Assembly: GCA_014706295.1 (NCBI GenBank)
Contig: JACSVZ010000042.1
Coordinates: 310,001 to 374,000, forward strand
DNA length: 64,000 nt
Reading direction: 5' to 3'
DNA from: Lycocorax pyrrhopterus obiensis
Taxonomy: Eukaryota; Chordata; Aves; Passeriformes; Paradisaeidae
This document shows positions 13,141 through 23,260 of the stretch, in pieces; within the stretch, counting starts at the first letter, position 1, and every line of letters starts with the position of its first letter. The position numbers and the translations under genes were made by a program. The notes below the pieces were generated by a model. That model did not search any database. It was not told where the DNA came from and was given only the letters and a program-made list of their open reading frames with translations.

Positions 13141-13821
13141 AGAGCCTTTTTAAGGCCTTGTCTAAGAGCAAAGCTCAGCAGGACGAGTTCAGCCCCCGAT
13201 ATTTCATATTCCAGTGGCCGCTCCTGTGGAACAGAAATGAATATTAAATTAATTTGACTGATCTGCTTCCTGGAGGATCTGGATTTGTCTCAGCAGCGCA
13301 GCAAGGAAAAGCTTTGCCCGATTTGCTGTTTCCTGCCCCAAACCCACCTTCCCTGGTCCCTCTGGGGAGCCTCCCACAGCGGGAAGATTCCAGCAGGATC
13401 CCCATGAGTCACATCTGCCCGTGGATCCCGTTCCCAAATGACATCACCGAGGGAAGCAGATCCACATGGACGGGACAAACTCCTCCCCAGCGCCAGGAGC
13501 CACAAACTGGTTTGTTTTTTTCCATGAGCTCCTTGGCTTCTCAACAGAGCCGCCTCTGGCCGAGGAGAAAACCCCTCTGGAAGCAGCGGGAGGTGCTGGG
13601 TGGAAACTTTGGCCGGGTGGTTTTTCCCCTCGGTGGTTTTCCTCTCCTGGCGCGTGTCTCTGGGATTAGGGGCGCGCTGGGACTTCTCCTCCTCCTCCCC
13701 GCCGTGGGTTACACAACCGGTGACTCCCTGGAAGGGCGCGGAGTGGACGTCCTGCTCCTGCCACTCTTCCCTCCCGGCCTGTTTCCCCTCGCAGAAAAGG
13801 CTGAAAGTGAACGTATCCGCA

Positions 13822-13915
13822 GAATTATGGGATGGTTTGGGTTGAGAGGAACTTAAATCTCACCCGAGGGCGGGGACAACTCCCACTGTCCCCGTCCAAC
13901 CTGGCCCCGAACTCC
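13822..13915 (-). mobile_element. CR1 LINE 3'-end fragment
   Basis: 'ttatgggatggtttgggttgagaggaacttaaatctcaccc' followed by 'acaactcccactgtcc...ccaacctggcc' is an antisense CR1 3' end. Confidence 0.75.
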
Positions 13916-14011
13916 TTTTATCCTTTTTTTAGCCCTTTTATCTTGTTTTTGCCTTTGTACAGGAAAACTTCAGGGTGTCAGGAGCAAAATTCCATCTGCG
14001 AGCGGTGAAAT

Positions 14012-14790
14012 CCTGCAGTTGAACACGGAGTGATGATGCAGGTCAAGATTTCTCTGGGAAAAGCCCTTCTGCCACTAAAAACAGGCTAAAAAATGACATT
14101 TCTGCCGCTAAAAACAGGCTAAAAATGACATTTTTTTTTCCTCTGGAAGGAGAGCTCTCTGCAGGGAGCCCAGCCCAAGTGAGCAACGAAGGCCTCACCA
14201 CAAAAAAGATGCAAAGTATCCTCATAAAGCCTCAAATTTTTGAATTACACACTGAGATGGGAAAATAACACACCATTCCTCCTGGGTGGGAAGGAAATGC
14301 CCCCAGGGCTTTTGCCACCACCCCTCTCTGTCCCCAGACTGGATTTTCTCTGCTCTCATCCAGGCAGGAGCCAAACATCACCTTCCCAGGAGAAATCCGA
14401 GGGGTTCTGCTTCGGAGAGATCATTCCACGGTGAGTATTCCATCAGAGAATAACCCAAGCTCTGCCGAGCACACCTCACCAACCCTTCTGGACACACTCG
14501 TTCCCAATTATTTCTCCCCTTGGAGGGTTTGAAGAGGTTTCTGGATGAACTGGAAGTGGAATTTGAGCTCGAGTCTGGATTTTTTGCTGGCTCCTGGGAG
14601 CGAGGGCAGGATGGGGACAGCCCCTGGGACTTCACCCCTTCCTCAAACCCCGCCAGAGCACCCCAAAACCATCGGCAGTCGAACACAGAATGATGCTGCA
14701 GGTCAAGCTTCCCACGCAGTGCAAGGAAAAGCCCTTCTGCCAATAAAAATGGGCTAAAAATGACATTTTTTTTTCCTCTGGAAGGAGAAA
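14012..14790. repeat. Direct duplication, about 120 bp, copies 660 bp apart
   Basis: Copy 1 (14012-14155) and copy 2 (14672-14790) share 'gaacac.ga.tgatg.tgcaggtcaag', 'aaaagcccttctgcca', 'aggctaaaaatgacatttttt' and 'ttcctctggaaggag'. Within copy 1 a 35-bp piece ending 'aaaaatgacattt' is itself doubled. Origin unknown; it could be an old dispersed repeat rather than a local duplication. Confidence 0.65.
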
Positions 14791-15904
14791 AACCCCGCCA
14801 GGCTACCCCAAAACCACCTGGGTGCCTGCCCTGCCTTTGCTGCCACTCGTTCTCCAGGCAGACCCGGAGCTGCGTGAATAAAAGCGTTTTGCATGAGTTA
14901 AAACAATAAAAAAGGAGATGAGATCAATGAAGGAGATGAACCTTCCTCCCTCCCCAGCCCGGCATTAAACCAAAGTCAGCTTTTTCCAGCCGTTACGAGA
15001 AAAACTCATCCCATTAATGATTTCTAACCTGGCACAGGGCCTGGTGCGTTATTTCCAGTGTGGGTGAGGAAGGGCCGAGCCTCCAGAGAAGATCGATGCA
15101 GCTCCTGCTGTGAGGCTGAGAGAAATTTTACCCTGGGATGCTGAGAAACCATTAAAGAGCTGCCGTGGATGCACTGGGAGGGGTGGTTTCAGCCCTGAGA
15201 ACTCCCACAATAAATTAGAAATTCATTAATAATCTATAGGCTGCTTCTGCTTGATTTGCAGCCAGGATCTGACAACAAATGGGTCCGTTTCTGCAGATAG
15301 AAATTCTGTTTCCAGAGGAAAAAAGTGGTTTCTTTTTCAGTGTTGGCCAGGCCACAGTTTTCAGTAAATATTCTTTTTAGACAAATAATTTGCCATTGTT
15401 GTTGTTCTTCTGGAATAAATTATTACAGCAAACCCCTGATTTTTAGATTCACGCAGGATTAATTCATCCCAACCAGCCCATTCCTGGTTTACGTTTATTC
15501 TTTTCCTGGCACGGGGTTTGGACAGCCCATGGACGAGTGTTTCAACCCAAACCAGGCAAGCAGGAGCCATCTGCACATCCACACACGGAACAAATCTGCC
15601 CTGCAGGACAGAGCTTCCCCAGGCCCACAGACCTTAATCCTGCCCATTTCATTTTCTCCTGCCCATTTAATTTTCTCCTGCCCACACTGATATCCGTGTT
15701 TTCCCGGCACAGCTCATTTCCCTGCCAGGCAGAAATCACTTTCATTTATTTTAACATAATCCAGCCAGATGGATCCCAAGGCTGTGGAGCATCAGGGCAA
15801 AATCCATTTTTACATCCAGGCGTGCTCTGTGGTCCAGGATGGTCGTTCCTGCTCCGGCTGATTTGGGCAGCAAAGCCTCAGGAGGGTTTTGGTGTTAAAA
15901 TTAT

Positions 15905-16115
15905 AAAATCCTGGAGTGGTTTGGGTTGGAAGGGACCTAAAAACTCATCCAGTGCCATGGGCAGGGACACCTCCCACTGTCCCAGGGTGCTCCAAGCTCA
16001 TCCAGCCTGGCCTTGGACACTGCCAGGGATCCAGGGGCAGCCACAGCTCCTCTGGGAATTCCATCCCAGCCCCCTTCCAACTGCCACAGAAACCTCCCTG
16101 GATTCACACTGGTCC
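15905..16115 (-). mobile_element. CR1 LINE 3'-end fragment
   Basis: About 200 bp of antisense CR1 tail: 'ggagtggtttgggttggaagggacc', 'cccactgtcccagggtgctccaag', 'ttggacactgccagggatccagg'. The same subfamily recurs at 22.7, 24.6, 31.4, 38.3 and 48.1 kb. Confidence 0.85.
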
Positions 16116-16427
16116 ATTCTAACCCTAAAAGTTGGGAAACCCCCCCCCCATTTCGGTCTTCAGGCCTCTGTTTGTTCCAGCCACGTATTTTCACCCTTTG
16201 GAAAAGCCCCAGTTTGCCACGAGCATCCCATAATTTTTAATTTTCTTCCATGGCATTTCCCCCCATTAAACACCGGGATTCCTCGACGCGAAGTGAGGCT
16301 GTGGGAGTGAGTTCTGCTCCTCTGGAGGGACACAGGTTTGGAAGACAAATTCATCCCTTCTCCCATAGGCCTGAGCTGGTTTTGTTTCCTCTCCATCAAC
16401 CCTCGGAGCAGCTCTGTTCCACGGGAT

Positions 16428-16497
16428 AATGGATCATGGATCATGAATAATGGATCATGGATCATGAATTGTGGATCATGGATAATGGATAATGGAC
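16428..16497 (+). repeat. Short GGATCATGR/ATAATGG tandem repeat
   Basis: Eight or so copies of 8-9 base units (ggatcatgg, atcatgaat, ggataatgg) in 70 bases. Confidence 0.8.
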
Positions 16498-16604
16498 TTG
16501 GAGCTGCAGTCAGCAACTACTAAAAGCATCCTGCCCTCTCCCAGAGCCTCGACCATGAAATTCCCATCCCAAACCCTGCTGGTCCCATTCATATCCTCCA
16601 GTAT

Positions 16605-17275
16605 CCAAGTGCTGCAATTCCCCAAGGTTTCCAGATCAGCCCCAAAGCCTGATATTTCTCCAATTAAAAAAAAAAAATCTGAGCACTGCGATTTTCCAAG
16701 GTTCCCAAAACAGCCCCAAAGCTCGTCATTCCGTTCAGTGTTTCTTCACTAAACCATCAGGACACTGCGGTTTTCCGAGGTTTCCCAGCCCAGCCCCAAG
16801 CCTTGACATTTCTTCAGCATAAAATCCAAATGCTGCAAAATTCCAAGGTTTTCAGATCAGCCTCAAACCCTGATATTTCTTCAATAAAACCATCCAAGTG
16901 CTGCAGTTTCCCAGGATTTTTAAATCAGCCCCAAGCCCTGATGTTTCTTCAGTGTAAAATCCAAATGCTGCGATATCCCGAGACTTCCAAACCAGCCCCA
17001 GATCCTGCCGATTCCACTGATAGCTCTTCAATAAACCATCAAAGCACTGCGATTTTCCAAGATTCCCAAACCAGCCCCAAATCCTGGTGATCCCGCCAAC
17101 ATTTCTTCAGTCAACCATCCAAGCGCTGCAATTTTCCAAGATCCCCCAACAGGCCCCACACCCCCGAGATTTCCTCAGTTTAAAATCCAACCGCTGCAAT
17201 ATTCCGAGATTTTTGAATCAGCCTCGAGCCCTGATCATTCCTCAACAAAACCACGGGAACGCCGCGGTTTTCCAG
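16605..17275 (+). repeat. Ten-copy 67-80 bp array upstream of PRNP
   Basis: Each unit reads roughly 'ccaagtgctgcaattttccaaggttt', then 'ccagatcagccccaa..cctgatatttcttcaataaaaccat'. The 'ctgc' anchor recurs at about 16613, 16685, 16763, 16833, 16901, 16968, 17046, 17126, 17193 and 17262, a spacing of 67-80 bases. The array ends about 170 bases before the TATA-like box of PRNP. A lone further copy lies in PRNP intron 1 (18545-18612). Confidence 0.88.
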
Positions 17276-17299
17276 GCGCTGCTTTGGCTGCCGGCGTGG

Positions 17300-17506
17300 C
17301 TTCCCGTGCCGGGGGGGATGATCCGGGGTGAAGCCGGGCTTTGCGGGGAGCTGGCCGCGGCATCCCCTGGGGAAGGGGCTGGAGCTGGCCGGGCTGTGCG
17401 GGGCTGGGCTGCGCAGGAGGCGGCTCCTCCCTCTCGCTATTTATTCCTCCGCCGAGCTCCGTGGCTGAATCACCTCGAAGCGAGCGGTGCAGCGAGCTCG
17501 CAGCCG
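17300..17506 (+). promoter_or_regulatory. PRNP: PRNP promoter and non-coding exon 1 (predicted)
   Basis: A CpG-rich stretch contains a TATA-like 'tatttatt' at 17438-17445. About 25-30 bases later a short exon would run to 'cagccg' at 17506, followed by a strong donor 'gtgagt' (17507). The only matching acceptor is the one two bases before the PRNP start codon. One or two short non-coding exons followed by a single coding exon is the usual PRNP layout. The start of transcription (near 17470) is inferred. Confidence 0.6.
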
Positions 17507-18544
17507 GTGAGTGCCGGGGAAAACGGGGCGCGGGGGCTCCGGGAGGGATAAACGCAGAGGGGAGCGGGGTTTCAGCGCCGAGCGGCATCACGGGGGCGGG
17601 GGGCTGCCTGTTCCGCTGCCATCGCCGCCTAAAAATAGACATTTCCAGCGGCTCCTTGAAAGCCGGAGCTCTGCTCCTGCCCGGCGCTTGTTTACTCAGC
17701 GTTTATTCGGCGCTGGCGCTGGTGGGGAATTTCTCCTCCGAGGGTTTTGCCTTTTCCCTCGGCTGCCAGCTGCTCCCCCCTTGTCTGGGGGGGTTAAAAG
17801 AGAAAGGGGTTGAGGGGGAGATTTCCAAACCCAGAGCTGACATTTTCAGGGAAATCCCGATTTCAGCTCCAATTCCCCGAGCCCCAGCCCGCAATTTTCA
17901 CCCCCCAGGAGCCAGGACATTCCCAGCATCGCCGAGCATCTTCCCACCTCCACCTCCCCCACCTCCCTTCGCTTCTTCTCCCCCCTCCCCGGGGTTCTTT
18001 CCGCGGTTATTTCCACGGGTGTTGTGGCACCCGGGCGCTGATTTTTCTCCTCCAAGCCGAAACCTCCTCCTTGCCAGCCCCGAGCACGTAATTGCCGCTT
18101 GCCATCGCTCCTCGCAGCCTCCATTTTCCGCTGAGGGAGCTCAGAGTCCCTCCAGCTCTCCAGCACGGATATAAATCCCTCCGGCACAAACCACCTGAAT
18201 TAATTTCTCATTTCCAGCATCCGCCAGGAGGGCAGAATTGGGGGAGGAAGGTTAAAAAGCGTCACGAAAAAAAAAAAAAACAACCCAACAAAACGCCAGT
18301 GAAGCCTCTCTATCTATAATTCAATATCGGTATCGTGGTCACGCCAGAAATACCATTTCCGAGCAGAGGGATCCCAGCTCCGGGCCTGAGGAAGCAGCTC
18401 CTGCCCCACCGGGGTTTGTGCCAGGGAATGAATTTATTTGGGGCGAAGCTCGGCGCTCGCTAATTAGCGCGGCGCAAACGAGGCTGTGCCCTGTTTATCA
18501 GAGCTCGGCTCTAAAGGCAATTAGACGAGCAGGTCGGCGCTGCC

Positions 18545-18612
18545 AGGAGCTGCAATACTCCCAAGATTTCTGAATCAGCCTCAGACCCTGAGATTCCTTC
18601 AATAAAACCATT
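18545..18612 (+). repeat. Orphan copy of the 16.6-17.3 kb array unit
   Basis: 'gagctgcaatactcccaagatttctgaatcagcctcagaccctgagattccttcaataaaacc' follows the array unit from anchor to end. It lies 1.3 kb beyond the last tandem copy, across the presumed PRNP exon 1. Confidence 0.8.
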
Positions 18613-20115
18613 GCAGGGCTTTGCCAGAACCCCTTTTCAGCCAGGGGCTGATCTTTTCCCCCCTCGGAACACATGGCCGGGAGCGATATCTCAAAAAATG
18701 CATTTAAAAAGTGGCCGATTTGCTGCTTTTTCCTCCTCCGTTTTTAATTTTGCCGAGCACCCAAGGAGCGTTCGCCCGTTTGGTTGTTTTCCCTGCCTTT
18801 TGGCTATTTTTAACCCCCCTGATCTCAGCCCTGCCCCCAGCGGGTGGGTGCTGCGGGGTGAGGGAGGCAGCGAGCCCGCTCCGAAGCGGGGGCCTTGCGC
18901 CCGGATTTTTCCATGAGCAAGCCTGGAATTCCTGCCCATCGCCAGGGACAGGCCCGCGCATCTCCCCTGCATTTTTATTTAGGCCTCTTGCGAACGATCC
19001 CAGCTAGGACGCTGAGCTTAAAGGGCTTTAATTCAAACATTTCTGGACATAAAACCAGATTTTGTGGGGGGGGAAGGGGAGGCAAAACATCATTATCGGA
19101 ACCCAAAGAGATGAATTTGCTTTTTGTGGCCTACAAAGCCATATCTAGGTTGGAACAGAAGAATTTCTGGCTTAAACAGGGGCTTGTTTGGCCTCTTTGG
19201 AGCGTCTCAGGAAAGCTCAGCACCTCCTGCCTGCCTTGGGGTTATTCCTGCGGTGGCTCCATAGGAAGCTGCTCCATTAAATCGCTGCAAAACATAAAAA
19301 ATTAGGACCCAAATGGAATTGTTTCTTGCTGTAGCACGAGCCAGAAGGCGCAGGCAGGGATGCTGTGAAATGCCCACCCACACCGAGAATGCTTCTGTCG
19401 CCCTCCCCAGCAGGCGAGGAGGGATTTTGGGGGATAGCTCAGCCTCGGGCAGGATGGAAAAACCCTTTTCTATTGCTGCCCTCGCTTACTGAACTCGAGG
19501 GGAGCAGCAATTCAATGCCCTTGGCAGTGCGGGGAGGCATCCGGAGGGGTTTTGCAGCCTGGGAGGTGTTTTCCAAAGGTCTTTCCAAAGGATTTGCAAC
19601 CCTGGTGCGGATCGTCCAGGCGGGATTATGCACACAGGGAGGGAAGTGGCTCGTTAAAGGGGATTTCAGCCTTGCCAGCCCTCCAGGCAACGAGGGAGAC
19701 GCCTGGCGTGCCCCCGCCGCGCCAGCAGCCAAACGCTGGGTCAAGGGATATTGCAATGATGTTCGATGCAAGCACATCGAACTCCAAAAATGCCGTTTTT
19801 CACCTCGGGCCTGTCGCCCATGAGCAGGGATTTGGGCAAAACGCACTGAATTCCGGTCTCTGGGAAAAGAAAGCCTCCGGGGCCAGGCTGGGCGTTGCCC
19901 TCCCTGCAGCACCGGGGACCCAAAAGCTTTGGGACTGGGCTGTCCCTTCACGGCATCGACCATGGCACAGCAGAAATCCCATTTCTATCCTCAGGCTGGG
20001 CAGGGCAGGTTGGATGAGCGGGGTTTTACCTCCCAATCAGGTGAAGCATTTTCTCCCCAAAGCTTTTCTTTCACTGCTTAAAACTGCCCTTGCCAGCAGG
20101 GGTCCTGTTGGGGGA

Positions 20116-20170
20116 TAGATATAAATATATATATATATATATGAAATAATTTATATCTATGTATAAATAA
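20116..20170 (+). repeat. TA microsatellite
   Basis: 'agatataaatatatatatatatatatg' followed by degenerate TAT units, about 150 bases upstream of the PRNP coding-exon acceptor. Confidence 0.85.
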
Positions 20171-20327
20171 GGGGTTTTGGGGGGATAAACACACATTTAG
20201 TCCAAAGCTGTTCATTCTGCAGCCGGATTTAAGGGGAGCAGCTGCGTTTTACTCCATGCAAAAGCGAGGGAGCGTTGAGCCCGGGGGTTTGTGACCCTGC
20301 CCTGACGCTGTCCTTGTCCCCACAGCC

Positions 20328-21083
20328 ATGGCCAGGCTCCTCGGCACCTGCTGCCTGCTGCTGCTGCTCCTCGGCCTCTGCACCGACGTCGCCTTCTCCA
20401 AGAAGGGCAAAGGCAAACCCGGCTGGGGCACGGGGAGCCACCGCCAGCCCAGCTACCCCCACAACCCCGGTTATCCCCACAACCCGGGCTACCCCCGCCA
20501 GCCCGGCTACCCCCACAACCCCGGCTACCCCCACAACCCGGGCTACCCAGGCTGGGGACAGGGCTACAACCCGTCCAGCGGAGGAAGCTACCACCAAAAA
20601 CCGTGGAAGGCGCCTAAGCCCAAGACCAACTTCAAGCACGTGGCGGGGGCGGCGGCGGCGGGGGCCGTGGTGGGCGGGCTGGGGGGCTACGCCATGGGCA
20701 GGGTGATGTCGGGGATGCAGTATCGCTTCGACAGCCCCGACGAGTACCGCTGGTGGAACGAGAACGCCGCGCGCTACCCCAACCAGGTCTACTACCGCGA
20801 ATACCGCGGCCACGTGCCGCAGGACGTCTTCGTGGCCGACTGCTTCAACATCACCGTCACCGAGCACAACATCGGCCCGGCCGCCAAGAAGAACGCCTCG
20901 GAGGCCGGCGCGGCCGCCAACCAGACGGAGGCGGAGCTGGAGACCAGGGTGGTGACCAAGGTGATCCGCGAGATGTGCATCCAGCAGTACCGCGAGTACC
21001 TGCTGGCCTCGGGCATCCGGCCGCACCTCGCCGACGCCTCCCTCGCCGCCCTCCTGCTCCTCGTCCTCTTCGCCCTGCACTAG
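20328..21083 (+). CDS. PRNP: Major prion protein (PrP), 251 aa, single coding exon
   Basis: GPI-anchored cell-surface glycoprotein, mostly neuronal, that binds copper through its N-terminal repeats. Visible parts: signal peptide about 1-24 (leucine core, cleavage before KKGKGK); basic segment 25-40; five tandem hexarepeats at 44-73 (PHNPGY four times, PRQPGY once) then PGWGQGY; hydrophobic core 104-130 starting KHVAGAAAAGAVVGG; globular domain 131-230 with DSPDEYRWWNEN, cysteines C172 (ADCFNIT) and C217 (EMCIQQ) forming the single disulphide; three glycosylation sites N174, N189 and N198; C-terminal GPI signal from about 230, hydrophobic from 239. The start has context gccATGG and lies two bases after the acceptor at 20325. 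Length and layout fit avian PrP. The five hexarepeats are fewer than I recall for chicken. The gene is intact. Confidence 0.98.
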   Translation: MARLLGTCCLLLLLLGLCTDVAFSKKGKGKPGWGTGSHRQPSYPHNPGYPHNPGYPRQPGYPHNPGYPHNPGYPGWGQGYNPSSGGSYHQKPWKAPKPKTNFKHVAGAAAAGAVVGGLGGYAMGRVMSGMQYRFDSPDEYRWWNENAARYPNQVYYREYRGHVPQDVFVADCFNITVTEHNIGPAAKKNASEAGAAANQTEAELETRVVTKVIREMCIQQYREYLLASGIRPHLADASLAALLLLVLFALH

Positions 21084-21621
21084 AGCGCCCCGGGTCCCGT
21101 GGCTTCGAGATGTCACCCGTGTCCCCGTGGGGTCCCCCCGGCCCCCCCGTTCTCGCTTGCGGTCGTTTTTGGTGAAGAGCCCCTGGGGCGCTCCCCGGAG
21201 TCTCCGGTTCGGGCAACGGGATGAAAATCTCCTTCTCCGCCCCAAACAGGACAGGACAGCGCTGGAGCTGGATGCCCAAAAACGCGGCCTTCACCACCTC
21301 CTCCTCCTCCTCGGGGTCACCCCGAGAGGGACCAGGCAGAGGGGAGCTCTCCTTGGCATCCCTGCAGGAGTGTTTCCAAAAATCCTCTTCGCTGACAGGC
21401 AGGGTTTTATCTCGTCCCCTCAGTCCCGCTGCCACCACACCCCCCCCTTTCCCTAGGGCACCCCAGCACCTCTGGGGATTTCGGAGGGGCAGCTGTGGGG
21501 TTTTCAAGCTACCAGGTCGCAATTTGAGCCCTTTAACCCCAAAAGCCCCTTGCCCGTGTACATAAGGAGCTGCCGCTCCACACCCTGCATGCTGCAAAAA
21601 CCTCCTGCAGCAACGCACCAA

Positions 21622-21627
21622 AATAAA
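21622..21627 (+). terminator. PRNP: PRNP proximal poly(A) signal (AATAAA)
   Basis: AATAAA 540 bases after the stop codon, followed by a T-rich/GU-poor stretch. Would give a short 3' UTR. Confidence 0.5.
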
Positions 21628-22179
21628 GTCATTTCTTATTCCCCACCACTGCGAGCCTGAAGCACCAGTCAGTCTTTAAAGGCAGAAAGCGCTGCTGAAT
21701 GCCCCAAACACCCGCAAAATGGTGTGTCCCAGCCCGAGGAAAAGCTATTTTGGATGCTCTAGGTGAGAAGTCACGTTCATGCTTCAGCACCTTGGCCTAA
21801 AGGATGTTAAAATGCAGCAAAAAGGATTCTCAGGGGGGTCGAGCACGGAGCAAGAGACTGATATCAGCTAGACCACACCGGAACAGCAAACAGCATCGTG
21901 AAAAACGGGCCTGGGAAGGGAGATGCTTAAAAAAAAAATCACATTTGTGAGTAATTCCTCTGACCTGTGGAAGCAACGGGTGAAATTCTTGCTTCTCGTG
22001 TGCTGGGTCGATGCCAGGCTGGGGACGAGCTGTAACATCCGTGGCGCTGTGCTTGTCGAGCCGAGCTCTGTTTAATATCTCTCGTGTATTTTTGGTTTTT
22101 GCAAGGCACTGACTAACACTGTCCTCAATTAAATTTGGTTTTGTTTTTTTTTTTTCTTTTGCATTGGTGTAAGCTAAGT

Positions 22180-22232
22180 GAAGATATATATTATATATAA
22201 AAATATATAGATATATATAAATAGAGAGAAAA
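22180..22232 (+). repeat. TA-rich microsatellite in PRNP 3' UTR
   Basis: 'gatatatattatatataaaaatatatagatatatataaatag', preceded by a poly-T tract at 22141-22157. Confidence 0.8.
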
Positions 22233-22645
22233 TAAACCTTGCAGGACACCCACCGGAGAAGCAGGGCTTTGAGGTGCCCCGTACTTTGTGATACGCGGAT
22301 GTTTTGTAAACGCGTCACGGTGCATGCCCGGAATCTGCCGTGCTGAGCCTTTTCTAAGTGTTCCACGTCTGGTACAAATTAAAACGGATAAAGCCAAGAT
22401 GCCCGGCAGCCTCCTTCGTGCGACAGCCCCCGGCCGGCCCCGCGGCGCCGCGGAACAGAAGCGGCATTTTCCGCCCTCTCTGTGCCCCCTCCCCGGCCTG
22501 AGGGAGCCTTTGTTCCCTCCCGGCACCGAATTTGGCTCAAGCCCCACGATCCCAGTGAACCTCTCCTCCTCCCCTGCTCCCACTGATGGTGTCGCTGCAA
22601 TCCAACGAGTATTTTCTGATTTCTGTCTAACTCCAACTTCTGCCT

Positions 22646-22651
22646 AATAAA
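22646..22651 (+). terminator. PRNP: PRNP distal poly(A) signal (AATAAA)
   Basis: 'cctaataaaagagtttttac' lies just before a CR1 fragment. Use of this site gives a 3' UTR of about 1.6 kb. The DNA between the two signals (21630-22645) is T-rich with no gene and holds another AATAAA near 22231. Confidence 0.5.
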
Positions 22652-22707
22652 AGAGTTTTTACATTTGCTGTTTCAGTGGCGTTAAGCCCGACCCAGGCCC
22701 TGCCTAA

Positions 22708-23260
22708 TCATGGAGTCCTGGAGTGGTTTGGGTTGGAAGGGACCTTAAATCCAAACCAGCCCCACCCCTGCCATGGCAGGGATACCTCCCGCTGTCCCAG
22801 GCTGCTCCAAGCCCCGTCCAACCTGGCCTTGGACACTGCCAGGGATCCAGGGGCAGCCACAGCTGCTCTGGGAATTCCATCCCAGCCCCTCCCCGCTCTC
22901 CCAGGGAACAATTCCTTCCCAATATCCCATCCATCCCTGCCCTCTGGCAGTGGGAATCGATTCCCAGTGTCCTGTCCCTCCAGCCCTTGTCCCCAGTCCC
23001 TCTCCAGCTCTCCTGGAGCCCCTTCAGGCTCTGGAATGTGCTGGAAGCTCTCTCTGGATCCTTCTCCAGGTGAGCACCCCCAGCTCTCCCAGCCCCACTC
23101 CAGAGGGGCTCCAGCCCTGGAGCAGCTCCGTGGCCTCCTCTGGGCTCTCTCCAGCAGCTCCGCGTGCTCCAGCTGGGGTCCCAGGGCTGGGGGCAGCTCT
23201 GCAGGTGGGGGCCGAGGGGCAGAATCCCCCCGGAGCCGCTGCCCACGCTGGGGGTCAGCC
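22708..23260 (-). mobile_element. CR1 LINE fragment, about 550 bp
   Basis: Begins with the antisense tail 'tggagtggtttgggttggaagggacc' and continues through 'ggacactgccagggatccagg', 'attccatcccagcccctcc' and 'ggagccccttcaggctctgg' into the 5'-more part of the element. The longest copy of this subfamily in the window. Confidence 0.88.

Larger units (their letters stand above)
13141..15904. other. Intergenic, no gene seen
   Basis: Apart from the CR1 scrap and the duplication listed separately, I find no coding exon, RNA gene or promoter I can defend. Confidence 0.5.
17507..20325 (+). other. PRNP: PRNP intron 1 (predicted)
   Basis: About 2.8 kb between the donor at 17507 and the acceptor 'ttgtccccacag' ending at 20325. 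The first 600 bases are CpG- and C-rich. An orphan copy of the upstream array sits at 18545 and a TA microsatellite near the acceptor. No other gene seen. Confidence 0.55.

Noticed and set aside
20229..21245. 338-residue frame antisense to PRNP
   Set aside because: Its open state follows from the GC-rich codons of PrP on the other strand; composition is low complexity and there is no independent gene evidence.
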